Below, piece after piece: positions 1 to 6,101 of a DNA stretch of 19,350 nucleotides; position 1 is the first letter of the stretch; each line of letters starts with the position of its first letter. Both the position numbers and the translations under genes were made by a program. Under the pieces are notes generated by a model, which worked only from the letters and a program-made list of their open reading frames with translations, was not told the DNA's origin and made no database searches. Source of the DNA: Alphaproteobacteria bacterium UBA3002 (GTDB lineage: Bacteria > Pseudomonadota > Alphaproteobacteria > Rickettsiales > UBA3002); the NCBI GenBank assembly GCA_002346425.1, contig DDZS01000069.1, positions 41,390 through 60,739 of the forward strand, given 5' to 3'.

Positions 1-133
1 AGGCCAGCAACCCGCCGATAATAAAGGGCAGCAGTACTTCATGAATCGCATCCAGAAAGATATAGAAGGCGAGCAGGATCAGCAGCCAAAGAATCAAGCG
101 CCGGGTGAGAAATGGGGTTTCGGAAAAAGGCAC
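1..133 (-). CDS. AI-2E family transporter (PerM-like), N-terminal fragment
   Basis: The reverse strand begins with GTG at 131-133, directly after the TAA stop of the upstream DUF2066 gene, and stays open to the window edge (44 codons). The visible peptide starts VPFSETPFLTRRLILWLLI and continues with a hydrophobic stretch ending in LLPFIIGGLLA. An N-terminal polar segment, a first membrane helix, and a conserved phrase of the type VLxPFxxGxxLA are typical of the AI-2E/PerM permease family, multi-pass inner-membrane proteins whose substrates are mostly uncertain. It abuts the DUF2066 gene with no gap, so the two are probably one transcript and translationally coupled. Only the N-terminus is present, so the family call rests on about 40 residues and on gene order. 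Confidence 0.6.
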   Translation of the reverse strand, partial: MPFSETPFLTRRLILWLLILLAFYIFLDAIHEVLLPFIIGGLLA

Positions 134-1219
134 TTATGGCGCTTCCACGACCAGCCCGCCATCAACGGCGGGGGCGGCGGCGAGGCCGCGGGTTTTTAGC
201 ACTTTGCCAAGCCCTTCGGCGGTGCCGTTGAAGTGATAGATCGCGCGGGCTTCGTCGATCGAGACCGATTGCACATCGAGCTGGACGCCGCCCGGCACGC
301 CATTCAACGCCTGTTGAATCGTCGCCCAATCGCGGATGCGGCCCAGCCGCGCACGAATCGGGATTGCATTGGCTTTCGCCAGCCGTCGATCTTCATTGCC
401 ATCAAAATTTTTGGCGATTTCGATCAACTGTCCGGTGACATTTTCGGCCGCAAGCGGCAGCAGCGATTCCGGCGTCTGATTGCGTGTATCGGTCTTCAAC
501 GCGATTTTCTTGGAACGGTCGACCTTGTCCGACAAGCGGCGGATATCGACCAGCAGGCGTGCCGGTTCGCTCGCCCGGTCATAACGCGCGGTGGCGATGA
601 TGATTTCATCCGTACCGTAACGTTCCAGCAAGGGCGCCAGCGAGGCAAAATCTTGCGTTAGAATCTTCAAGCCATCGGTAATTTCGCGGTCTTGCGGGTC
701 GCCATATGGCATGATCAGCAGGTTCTGACCCTTGGCGAGCGCCGTGCCATTAAACGTCGAACGCCAGAGATTGCTGCCTTCCCAGAGCAATACGCCATCG
801 CTATTTTGCAACACGGGCAGCACCAGCATTTTCGTCGCATCCTGCGGAATCGCATCGGTGGCTGGAGCGACCAGTTTCTGCACCGCTTCTTCCGACACGC
901 TGACGGCGTATTCGGCCAGATATTGCTCATTCGCCGGGTCGAATTTCTGATTCAGCAGCGTCACCCCGCGGATCGTCATGTTGATCTGATTGTCGCTCAT
1001 GCTCTGCGCGATTTTCAGGGCTTCCTTCTCGTCAAAGGCATTCAGGGTGAGGAAAAAGGCGCGTTTGCGGGCATAGGCCTCCGCTTTCGCCTGCGCCAAT
1101 GCGGGGTCAGCTTCCAAAATGCTCGCCAATACTTTGACTTCGCGCACCGCCGCCTGCGCCGGAGCCGCCACGATCACTAACGCACACAGCGCATAAATCC
1201 ATTGTTTCAATGCCATCAT
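134..1219 (-). CDS. DUF2066 domain exported protein
   Basis: This is a 361-aa protein with a clear Sec signal peptide: basic start MMALKQW, hydrophobic core IYALCALVIVAA, and a probable cleavage site at AQA near residue 23. The mature part reads REVKVLASILEADPALAQAKAEAYARKRAFFLTL, which resembles the opening of DUF2066 proteins, envelope proteins of unknown function common in proteobacteria. The signal peptide fixes the start at one of the two adjacent ATG codons (1219 or 1216). The gene is head-to-head with purM, with only 18 bp between start codons, and runs straight into the AI-2E-type permease gene. The family assignment is from recognition of the N-terminal region and context; no catalytic motif is visible. 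Confidence 0.7.
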   Translation of the reverse strand: MMALKQWIYALCALVIVAAPAQAAVREVKVLASILEADPALAQAKAEAYARKRAFFLTLNAFDEKEALKIAQSMSDNQINMTIRGVTLLNQKFDPANEQYLAEYAVSVSEEAVQKLVAPATDAIPQDATKMLVLPVLQNSDGVLLWEGSNLWRSTFNGTALAKGQNLLIMPYGDPQDREITDGLKILTQDFASLAPLLERYGTDEIIIATARYDRASEPARLLVDIRRLSDKVDRSKKIALKTDTRNQTPESLLPLAAENVTGQLIEIAKNFDGNEDRRLAKANAIPIRARLGRIRDWATIQQALNGVPGGVQLDVQSVSIDEARAIYHFNGTAEGLGKVLKTRGLAAAPAVDGGLVVEAP

Positions 1220-1237
1220 CCTGCTACGAGCTTAGAC

Positions 1238-2284
1238 ATGAAAAATGCCGAAAGCTCAAGCCTGAATTACGCGGATGCCGGGGTCGATATCGACAAGGGT
1301 AACGCATTGGTCGAAAAGATTAAACCGCTGGCCGCGGCCACCAAACGCACCGGCCTCGCCGGGGGGCTGGGCGGATTTGGCGGGTTGTTTGACCTGAAAG
1401 CCTGTGGATACGACGATCCGATACTGGTCGCAGCGACCGATGGGGTCGGCACCAAGCTCAAACTCGCGCAGATTGCCGATAAGCATGACACAATCGGCAT
1501 CGATCTGGTCGCGATGTGCGTCAACGATCTGGTGGTGCAGGGGGCGGAGCCGCTCTTTTTCCTGGACTATTTCGCGACTGGCGCGCTCGATGTCGATCAG
1601 GCAGCGGCAGTCGTGGCAGGCGTCGCTGAGGGGTGCAAACAGGCAGGTTGTGCATTGCTGGGTGGCGAAACCGCCGAAATGCCCGGCATGTATGGTGGCG
1701 GCGAATATGACGTGGCGGGTTTTGCCGTCGGCGCGGTCGAGCGCGAGGCAATGCTGCCGAAAATGAACGCTATGCAGGAGGGCGATGTATTGCTCGGCCT
1801 CGGCTCTTCCGGGTTGCATTCCAACGGCTATTCGCTGTTGCGCAAACTAGTAGAAACGGAAGGGCTGGATTGGGACGGCCCATGCCCGGCCGATCATCAG
1901 CGCACGTTGATTGATATGTGTTTAGAACCGACGCGGATTTACGTGAAACCGCTGCTCGCGGTGTGTAGCAAGTTAAAAGGCATGGCGCATATTACCGGCG
2001 GCGGCCTGACCGAGAATATCCCGCGCGTGTTACCGGCGCAATTGGCCGCGGAAATCGACAAAGGCAGCTGGGAAATGCCTGCGCTGTTTGAATGGATGTT
2101 GCGCACCGGCCGCATCGACGCCGCCGAAGCCTATCGCAGTTTTAACATGGGCATCGGCATGGCGCTGATCGTCAGCGAAGCGGAAGCCGAAGCGGTCACC
2201 GCGTCGCTCACCGCCGCGGGCGAAGCGGTCTTCCGTATCGGCCAGCTCGTCTCCCGCGACGGCAACGCGGTCTGTTATATTTAA
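1238..2284 (+). CDS. purM: Phosphoribosylformylglycinamidine cyclo-ligase (AIR synthetase)
   Basis: PurM catalyses the ATP-dependent closure of FGAM to AIR, the fifth step of de novo purine synthesis, in the cytoplasm. The 348-aa product has the usual family length and signatures: SLNYADAGVDIDKGN at the N-terminus, GGLGGFGGLFDL, the ATP/substrate region VAATDGVGTKLKLA, DLVAMCVNDLVVQGAEPLFFLDY, GGETAEMPGMY, GLHSNGYSLLRK, and HITGGGLTENIPRVLP. I chose ATG 1238, giving MKNAESSSLNYADAG, rather than an in-frame alternative at 1202, because the latter lies inside the divergent DUF2066 gene and adds residues the family lacks. The Shine-Dalgarno is weak. purN follows but is separated by a GIY-YIG gene and palindromic repeats. 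Confidence 0.97.
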   Translation: MKNAESSSLNYADAGVDIDKGNALVEKIKPLAAATKRTGLAGGLGGFGGLFDLKACGYDDPILVAATDGVGTKLKLAQIADKHDTIGIDLVAMCVNDLVVQGAEPLFFLDYFATGALDVDQAAAVVAGVAEGCKQAGCALLGGETAEMPGMYGGGEYDVAGFAVGAVEREAMLPKMNAMQEGDVLLGLGSSGLHSNGYSLLRKLVETEGLDWDGPCPADHQRTLIDMCLEPTRIYVKPLLAVCSKLKGMAHITGGGLTENIPRVLPAQLAAEIDKGSWEMPALFEWMLRTGRIDAAEAYRSFNMGIGMALIVSEAEAEAVTASLTAAGEAVFRIGQLVSRDGNAVCYI

Positions 2285-2291
2285 GCATCGT

Positions 2292-2318
2292 GTCACCCCG
2301 TCTTCATGACGGGGTCCG
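2292..2318. repeat. Palindromic dispersed repeat, left inverted copy
   Basis: A 27-nt palindrome of the form GTCACCCCGT...ACGGGGTCCG begins a few bases after the purM stop. Its reverse complement closely matches the copy at 2714-2740. The arms CCCCGTC and GACGGGG pair around a TTCAT centre. It could also act as a hairpin at the purM mRNA end, but there is no T-tract. Confidence 0.75.
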
Positions 2319-2340
2319 GTTCCGTCCGCACGAGTTGCTC

Positions 2341-2367
2341 CAGACCCCGTGAGAAGCATGAAGTAAC
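2341..2367. repeat. Decayed copy of the same palindromic repeat
   Basis: This 27-nt stretch, starting CAGACCCCGTGAGAAGCATG, aligns without gaps to the intact copy at 2714-2740 in the same orientation with about six mismatches. Most mismatches lie in the 3' arm, so the hairpin is weakened. Together with 2292-2318 it forms a composite inverted repeat with a 22-nt centre. Confidence 0.55.
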
Positions 2368-2410
2368 AAGTTCACTTGTCACTTCTGCCTGAACATGGCT
2401 ACAAAGAGGC

Positions 2411-2698
2411 GTGCCATACTACACCTATATTCTTGCAAAAGCGCGCAATAGCACCTTTTATACCGGCGTTACCAATGATCTGGTTCGACGGGTTTGGGAA
2501 CACAAAGAAGGATTGGCGGATGGATTCACCAGGCAATATGCTATTAAAAATCTGGTGTATTATGAGGTGCATGACGACGTGACAGCGGCGATTATGCGCG
2601 AGAAACTGATAAAAAAATGGCGGCGTAGCATGAAGATGCAAGCGATTGAACGCATGAATCCCGATTGGCGCGATTTGTATGATGATATCTGTCAATAA
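2411..2698 (+). CDS. GIY-YIG nuclease superfamily protein (UPF0213/YhbQ-like)
   Basis: This 95-aa protein is a single GIY-YIG domain. The N-terminal MPYYTYILAKARNSTFYTGVTNDLVRR contains the paired tyrosine motif (YTYIL ... FYTGVTND) with the catalytic Arg in the following VRRVWEHK helix. YYEVHDDVTAAIMREKLIKKWRR supplies the conserved Glu of the metal site (MREK) and a basic helix. It starts at GTG 2411, where the family usually starts; the Shine-Dalgarno (AGAGG) is too close to be strong. Family members are stand-alone nucleases of uncertain cellular role, often found next to repeats. Here it interrupts purM-purN and is flanked by direct copies of one palindromic repeat (2341-2367 and 2714-2740), suggesting that gene and repeats arrived or move as a unit. 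That last point is inference. Confidence 0.9.
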   Translation: MPYYTYILAKARNSTFYTGVTNDLVRRVWEHKEGLADGFTRQYAIKNLVYYEVHDDVTAAIMREKLIKKWRRSMKMQAIERMNPDWRDLYDDICQ

Positions 2699-2713
2699 AG
2701 GTGCGCGTGGCCC

Positions 2714-2740
2714 CGGACCCCGTGACAAGCACGGGGTGAC
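2714..2740. repeat. Palindromic dispersed repeat, right copy
   Basis: An intact 27-nt copy with arms ACCCCGTG and CACGGGGT around ACAAG. It lies between the GIY-YIG stop and the purN Shine-Dalgarno, which starts at 2741. Formed in RNA, the hairpin would end right beside the purN ribosome-binding site. Confidence 0.8.
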
Positions 2741-2755
2741 AGGAGGAGCAACACG

Positions 2756-3337
2756 ATGACCCGCAAAATCCGAACTGCCGTGCTGATCTCCGGGTCGGGG
2801 AGTAATTTGCAGGCGCTGATTGATGCGGCGCAGGCGGCAGACTATCCGGCAGAGATTGCGCTGGTGTTTTCCAATGTGGAAGATGCCTATGGCCTATGGC
2901 GCGCGCGCGAGGCGGGGATTGCCAGCGTGGTGATGTCGCATCGCGATTACCCCTCACGCGAGGCTTTCGATCAGGCGATTGATGACGTGCTGCGCGACCA
3001 TGATATCGAGCTGGTTTGCCTCGCCGGATTCATGCGCATATTAAGTGCGGAGTTTACGCAAAAATGGGCGGGCAACATGCTGAACATTCATCCAAGCCTG
3101 CTGCCGAAATATAAGGGATTACAAACGCATCAACGCGCGATTGAAAGTGGCGATGCCGAAGCCGGATGCAGCGTGCATTGGGTCACCCCGGAACTCGATT
3201 CCGGCGATGTCATCGCGCAGGCGCGCGTGCCGGTGCTGCCCGGAGACGATGCCGAAACGCTGGCCGCGCGGGTGCTGAAAGAAGAGCATCGGCTCTATCC
3301 CAAAGTGCTGGCCGAGGTGGCGGCAAAGTTGCGGTAA
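2756..3337 (+). CDS. purN: Phosphoribosylglycinamide formyltransferase
   Basis: PurN transfers the formyl group of 10-formyl-tetrahydrofolate to GAR in the third step of purine synthesis. The 193-aa length is normal. Visible landmarks are the phosphate-binding N-terminus TAVLISGSGSNLQALIDA, the folate-site segment ELVCLAGFMRILS, the catalytic Asn/His in MLNIHPSLLPKYKG, and the catalytic Asp in the segment CSVHWVTPELDSGDVIAQA. The start ATG 2756 has a strong AGGAGG about 9 nt upstream. The Shine-Dalgarno touches the palindromic repeat that ends at 2740, so insertion between purM and purN left the purN translation signal intact. Whether purN is still co-transcribed with purM is not clear from sequence. 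It converges on the minus-strand gene at 3380. Confidence 0.97.
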   Translation: MTRKIRTAVLISGSGSNLQALIDAAQAADYPAEIALVFSNVEDAYGLWRAREAGIASVVMSHRDYPSREAFDQAIDDVLRDHDIELVCLAGFMRILSAEFTQKWAGNMLNIHPSLLPKYKGLQTHQRAIESGDAEAGCSVHWVTPELDSGDVIAQARVPVLPGDDAETLAARVLKEEHRLYPKVLAEVAAKLR

Positions 3338-3361
3338 AAAAAAGCCCCGCTTGCGCAGGGC
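3336..3361 (-). terminator. Rho-independent terminator of the gene at 3380-3847
   Basis: On the minus strand the hairpin GCCCTGCGCAAGCGGGGC is followed at once by eight T. The T-tract overlaps the purN stop codon on the other strand. Outer stem GCCC/GGGC and inner GC pairs flank a small loop. Confidence 0.75.
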
Positions 3362-3379
3362 CAGATATTTCTTTGAGGA

Positions 3380-3847
3380 TTATTCCGGGCTGAGCTTGCC
3401 TCGGGCGACGCAGATCGGCGCCACGATGTTGGAGCGACCCGTTGGCCTGAACGAGGCTTGCGCCTCGTCCAGAATGCCCGCATCGACCCATTGCTCGTCG
3501 ATGCCGAGTAGGCGGGCAATATCCAGAACCATCCGGACATCATCCTGACCTTCGGCACCGCATCCGATCATCGCTTCGATGATCATCTGTACCGTTGCGG
3601 AGTCCATGTCGCCCTGGGTCAACCGCCGCATTTCGAGCTGGAATGCTTGAAAGGCGTCGTTGAGATGCAGTCGACAGCAAAGCTTGCTGCTCTGACTGTC
3701 TTGCATCATCTGACACGGAGTATACAAAAGATTCTCCAGCGCCTTCGCTGATAGATCGTTGTCGTCGGGGTTTTCCGACGCGAATAGGCCGAGAACCTCC
3801 TGAGTCACGGGCGAAATGAGGGCGAGCAGTTCTTCGTGCGTTTCCAT
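3380..3847 (-). CDS. Unknown short helical protein with structured leader (unit 1)
   Basis: I do not recognise this 155-aa protein. It is acidic, predicted mostly helical, has no signal peptide or membrane segment, and has five cysteines, two adjacent (KLCCRL). The start is ATG 3847 (METHEELLALISP), with AGGA well placed upstream. An ATG at 3862 (MMRNPMET), with GAGG 7 nt upstream, is equally possible. It is monocistronic: the shared promoter architecture at 3949-3993, a two-to-three-hairpin leader at 3870-3940, and its own terminator at 3336-3361. The stretch GDMDSATVQMIIEAMIGCGA plus the following QDDVRMVLDIARLLGID resembles the middle of the gene at 6102-6548 by eye, so the two may be distant paralogues. 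Its role is unknown; the common promoter and leader place it in the same regulon as the genes at 4058, 6102, 17017, 17592 and 18137. Confidence 0.75.
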   Translation of the reverse strand: METHEELLALISPVTQEVLGLFASENPDDNDLSAKALENLLYTPCQMMQDSQSSKLCCRLHLNDAFQAFQLEMRRLTQGDMDSATVQMIIEAMIGCGAEGQDDVRMVLDIARLLGIDEQWVDAGILDEAQASFRPTGRSNIVAPICVARGKLSPE

Positions 3848-3869
3848 AGGATTCCTCATCATATCAAAA

Positions 3870-3940
3870 CCTCACCGTTGAACGGGGGAGGCTTAGCAGA
3901 CGGCGTGGGCCGTCGAACTTATATCAAAGGATACAAGATT
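3870..3940 (-). promoter_or_regulatory. Structured 5' leader, unit 1
   Basis: Reading on the minus strand: hairpin 1 at 3937-3918, CTTGTATCCTTTGATATAAG, an 8-bp stem (one G.U) with loop CTTT; hairpin 2 at 3914-3899, GACGGC CCAC GCCGTC; and a small third hairpin at 3885-3875, CCGTTCAACGG, just before TGAGG. Hairpin 1 is identical to that of the neighbouring unit at 4349-4368, while hairpin 2 differs but keeps pairing. The CTTT loop begins 19 nt after the -10. Confidence 0.7.
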
Positions 3941-3948
3941 ATGCGTTT

Positions 3949-3993
3949 AGTATAGCGCAGAAGCGATGGTGGAAGCGTGACAATTGCATGAAG
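3949..3993 (-). promoter_or_regulatory. Shared-architecture promoter, unit 1
   Basis: On the minus strand: CTTCAT (3993-3988), 5 bp, TGTCAC (3982-3977), 22 bp, TATACT (3954-3949). There is no -35-like hexamer 16-18 bp before the -10. The same arrangement precedes eight other genes in the window, which suggests an activator-dependent promoter. Confidence 0.65.
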
Positions 3994-4014
3994 CTATTGG
4001 GAGTAAGGCATTGG

Positions 4015-4046
4015 AAAAAGGGGCGACCCGCGCCGGGTGGCGCGGG
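4015..4046 (-). terminator. Rho-independent terminator of the gene at 4058-4291
   Basis: On the minus strand CCCGCGCC ACCC GGCGCGGG forms a perfect 8-bp GC stem at 4046-4027, followed after a few bases (TCGCCCC) by five T (4019-4015). Confidence 0.75.
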
Positions 4047-4057
4047 CCATTTGAGTG

Positions 4058-4291
4058 TCAGAGCCAATTGGTCATGCTCTCCGGTTCGCGATCGTCCGGA
4101 AAGTCCGGATGGATCACGAATTCTTCTTCGATCACCGCGATCTCCGTGACGGTTTCAACATCACCAATGATTTCGGTGGCGACGATTTCGACACGCGTTT
4201 CGCGTTTGAGTACGACGGCAGATGTGGTTTCAACAACCACGCCAGCTCCGCTGAAGCCACCGAAAGCCGCCGGAAAAGATTTTACGGTCAT
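4058..4291 (-). CDS. Unknown 77-aa acidic protein with structured leader (unit 2)
   Basis: This small protein is not recognised. It starts MTVKSFPAAFGGFSGAG, continues with an alternating Val/Glu/Thr/Ile segment (residues about 17-60) that would suit beta-strands, and ends with an acidic, Pro-containing tail (IHPDFPDDREPES). It has no cysteine and no membrane segment. ATG 4291 has GGGAGG 8 nt upstream. It is real despite its size, because it has its own promoter (4380-4424), a three-hairpin leader, a strong Shine-Dalgarno and a perfect-stem terminator, arranged exactly as in its neighbour at 3380-3847. The antisense frame over the same bases has no comparable signals. Its function is unknown; the beta-rich composition loosely recalls the three genes at 17017-18541, but I cannot align it to them. 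Confidence 0.72.
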   Translation of the reverse strand: MTVKSFPAAFGGFSGAGVVVETTSAVVLKRETRVEIVATEIIGDVETVTEIAVIEEEFVIHPDFPDDREPESMTNWL

Positions 4292-4304
4292 GATATTAAC
4301 CTCC

Positions 4305-4369
4305 CAACTTGGTTTGAACCAAGCACACCAGACGCATAAAGCGTCAAACTTATATCAAAGGATACAAGA
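4305..4369 (-). promoter_or_regulatory. Structured 5' leader, unit 2
   Basis: On the minus strand: hairpin 1 at 4368-4349 (CTTGTATCCTTTGATATAAG, identical to unit 1); hairpin 2 at 4345-4331 (GACGC TTTAT GCGTC); hairpin 3 at 4323-4308 (CTTGGT TCAA ACCAAG), only 1-2 nt before the Shine-Dalgarno region TTGGGAGG. The CTTT loop begins 19 nt after the -10. Confidence 0.7.
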
Positions 4370-4379
4370 TCATAGCGCT

Positions 4380-4424
4380 AGTATAGCGGAGAGGGACGAT
4401 GGTGAGGATGACATTTCTATGACG
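4380..4424 (-). promoter_or_regulatory. Shared-architecture promoter, unit 2
   Basis: On the minus strand: CGTCAT (4424-4419), 5 bp, TGTCAT (4413-4408), 22 bp, TATACT (4385-4380). The half-sites are 11 bp apart, as in the other members. Confidence 0.65.
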
Positions 4425-4477
4425 GTCGTGCTGCGCTGCGGTATCGGGGCGCACTCCAGAGGCGTCTGACGCAAGCG

Positions 4478-4510
4478 GCTGGATTGCCGCGCTTCGCTCG
4501 CAATGACAGC
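4478..4510. repeat. Dispersed palindromic repeat (GGATTGC...GCAATGACAG type)
   Basis: GCTGGATTGCCGCGCTTCGC followed by TCGCAATGACAGC closely resembles the 3' half of the element at 13261-13341. GCGAGCG/CGCTTCGC-like arms give a short hairpin. Repeats of this wording are widespread between genes in alphaproteobacteria. Confidence 0.6.
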
Positions 4511-4527
4511 TTATATATAAGGATGGA

Positions 4528-4608
4528 GCGCGGACAGCACGTCCGCGCCAGCCCTGAGCCGCCGGTAGGCGCAGCCAAAGCAATTCCAGCAGGAATTGCG
4601 GAGGCCAC
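4528..4608 (-). repeat. Dispersed multi-hairpin repeat, copy 1
   Basis: Read on the minus strand, 4608-4555 runs TGGCCTCC, then the hairpin GCAATTCC TGCT GGAATTGC (4599-4580), then TTTGGCTGCGCCTACCGGCG. This matches the copies at 13121-13217 and 19278-19350 in order and orientation, with stem bases exchanged in pairs. Next to it is a further perfect 8-bp hairpin, GCGCGGAC AGCAC GTCCGCGC (4528-4548). The region 4425-4637 holds only this repeat, the element at 4478-4510 and the ndk hairpin; no gene is seen. Confidence 0.7.
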
Positions 4609-4632
4609 TAGCCAGCGCTTTCGCGCTGGCTA
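4609..4632 (-). terminator. ndk 3' hairpin
   Basis: Five bases after the ndk stop, the minus strand reads TAGCCAGCGC GAAA GCGCTGGCTA, a perfect 10-bp stem with a GAAA tetraloop. There is no T-tract, so it is either a weak terminator or an RNA 3' end stabiliser. A similar hairpin (GCCAGCGC GAA GCGTTGGC) occurs near 13390, which suggests that it also belongs to a repeat family. Confidence 0.5.
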
Positions 4633-4637
4633 ATCAA

Positions 4638-5057
4638 CTAACCGACGATTTCGTCGTCGTTGAAGAAGAAGGCGATTTCGTTTTTCGCGTTTTCTAAACT
4701 GTCCGAACCGTGGACCGAATTGCGGCCAATATCTTCGGCATAGAGTTTGCGCACGGTGCCTTCGGCAGCTTCTGCCGGGTTGGTCGCGCCCATGACTTCG
4801 CGGTGTTTCGCGACGGCGTTGTCCGCTTCTAAGACCTGTACCACCACCGGGCCAGACATCATATATTCCCACAGCTCGTCATAGAAGGGGCGATCTTTGT
4901 GCACGGCGTAGAATTCTTTGGCTTGGCTCTCGCTCATGCGGATGCGTTTTTGCGCCACGATGCGCAGGCCAGCATTTTCGAATACCGTGTTGATTTTACC
5001 GGTCAGGTTGCGCTCGGTCGCGTCCGGCTTGATGATAGAAAGGGTACGTTCGGTCAT
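4638..5057 (-). CDS. ndk: Nucleoside diphosphate kinase
   Basis: Ndk moves the gamma phosphate from ATP to other (d)NDPs through a phospho-histidine and balances nucleotide pools in the cytoplasm. The 139-aa length is normal for the bacterial enzyme. Motifs in order: ERTLSIIKPDA at the N-terminus, the Kpn-loop region, DRPFYDELWEYMMSGPVV, VMGATNPAEAAEGTVRKLYA, and the active-site NSVHGSDS with His near residue 117. ATG 5057 has AAGGA 8 nt upstream. Unlike most of its unknown neighbours it has an ordinary -35/-10 promoter (5094-5122). It is divergent from the OmpA-lipoprotein gene and ends at a GAAA-capped hairpin. Confidence 0.97.
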   Translation of the reverse strand: MTERTLSIIKPDATERNLTGKINTVFENAGLRIVAQKRIRMSESQAKEFYAVHKDRPFYDELWEYMMSGPVVVQVLEADNAVAKHREVMGATNPAEAAEGTVRKLYAEDIGRNSVHGSDSLENAKNEIAFFFNDDEIVG

Positions 5058-5093
5058 GGGGTAAATCCTTATTGTCCAGGTTAACTTGCCGGG

Positions 5094-5122
5094 TGTATAG
5101 CGGCCAGATTGCCTGTGCGCAA
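5094..5122 (-). promoter_or_regulatory. Sigma70-like ndk promoter
   Basis: On the minus strand: TTGCGC (5122-5117), 17 bp, TATACA (5099-5094), about 37 bp before the ATG. It is a useful contrast to the shared-architecture promoters, which lack a -35. The divergent region also holds two near-identical 12-mers, GGTTAACTTGCC (5079-5090) and GGTTAACGTGCC (5158-5169). Confidence 0.6.
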
Positions 5123-5198
5123 GTGCTTAGTTGGCGCTTGCGGAAGTGCTAAGGCCGGGTTAACGTGCCAAAAAAACAAAAGCAGGTAAGCAGTTCAA

Positions 5199-6041
5199 TT
5201 GGCTAAGTTTTTCAAACTTGTGGCGGCAGGAGCCGCCATTGCGCTTCTGGCATGTCAGTCGGATAGTGACGACCGATCCGCCTCGCAGCAAGCTGCAGCG
5301 CCGGCGATGCCGAGCGCGTTTGAACTGGCGCTGGCCAAAGCCTATGTCGACATCGCTGAAGCGGAAAAAGAGCGCTATGACTGGGTGGATGCCGGACGCT
5401 TTGCCGACAAAGCCGAAGCCGCAACGCGCGCCGTGCCAACCCCGCCGGAACGCGTGGAAGACTGGAACGTGCCGGACTTTACCCGCGGCGAGCTACAGTC
5501 CGCTCGGGAGAAATTGATGGCGAAGCTGCAATCCGGCTATGCGGATGCCAATCCCGAAACCGCCGCGCAGTTACAGCTCTATTTCGATTGCTGGGTGGAA
5601 GAGCAGGAAGAAGCGTGGGAAACCGATGCGATTGCGCGCTGCCGTAATGGGTTCTACCGCCTGATGGGCGAAGAAGATCAGCCGGTGGTGGCCCAAGGCG
5701 GGCCGATGACGACGTCTTATCTGTTGCATTTTGACTGGGATGCCATCCGCCTGCCGGAAGAGGCGCGTGCCGAAATGCAGGAAATGGCGGCGCAACTGGC
5801 AGCACTCGGCACCAGTTACCGCGTCACGATCAATGGCCATGCCGACCGTTCGGGCACCAGCGAATATAATATGAAACTCTCCGCCGACCGGGCAGCCTTT
5901 GTGGAATCCGTGCTGATTCAGGCGGGCTTACAGCCTGATCATGTCGACTATTTCGCTTTCGGCGAATCCGACCCCGCCGAACCGACCGCCGACGGCGTAC
6001 GCAGCTTCGCCAATCGCCGCGTGGAAATTTTTATTGAGTAA
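5199..6041 (+). CDS. OmpA-family peptidoglycan-associated lipoprotein
   Basis: The 280-aa product starts (TTG at 5199) with a lipoprotein signal, AKFFKLVAAGAAIALLAC, whose lipobox LLAC puts the acylated Cys at residue 19. A helical middle of about 140 residues contains a Cys pair (FDCWVEEQ ... IARCRNG). The C-terminal third is an OmpA/MotB domain: LLHFDWDAIRLPEEA, the peptidoglycan-binding GHADRSGTSEYN with LSADRA, and the closing FANRRVEIFI. The diaminopimelate-binding Asp and Arg are therefore present. It probably anchors the outer membrane to the cell wall; it is longer than Pal and lacks Tol-Pal neighbours, so I do not call it pal. TTG is the only start that keeps the signal peptide; the Shine-Dalgarno (AGGTAAG) is distant. 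Confidence 0.88.
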   Translation: MAKFFKLVAAGAAIALLACQSDSDDRSASQQAAAPAMPSAFELALAKAYVDIAEAEKERYDWVDAGRFADKAEAATRAVPTPPERVEDWNVPDFTRGELQSAREKLMAKLQSGYADANPETAAQLQLYFDCWVEEQEEAWETDAIARCRNGFYRLMGEEDQPVVAQGGPMTTSYLLHFDWDAIRLPEEARAEMQEMAAQLAALGTSYRVTINGHADRSGTSEYNMKLSADRAAFVESVLIQAGLQPDHVDYFAFGESDPAEPTADGVRSFANRRVEIFIE

Positions 6042-6072
6042 AAAAACCGCGCGCCCGGGATGGGCTGCGCGG
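6040..6072 (-). terminator. Rho-independent terminator of the gene at 6102-6548
   Basis: On the minus strand CCGCGC-AGCCC-ATC-CCGGGC-GCGCGG is followed by a run of T that overlaps the TAA of the OmpA-lipoprotein gene. The hairpin may serve both convergent genes, but the T-tract exists only in the minus direction. Confidence 0.75.
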
Positions 6073-6101
6073 AGCTAATGTCATCACTTGAGGGATAACC
6101 C

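Noticed and set aside
233..1180. Two plus-strand frames antisense to the DUF2066 gene
   Set aside because: Compositionally odd (Arg/Gln/Ile-rich), no translation signals, and incompatible with the signal peptide and family match on the other strand.
3949..3993. Reading the TGTCAC box as a sigma54 -24/-12 promoter
   Set aside because: TGTCAC lacks the GG of the -24 element and no consistent GC at -12 follows, while a TATACT is conserved at fixed distance.
4055..4339. Open frame on the plus strand over the 77-aa gene and its leader
   Set aside because: No ribosome-binding site or promoter; it crosses the hairpin leader of the minus-strand gene, which has complete signals.
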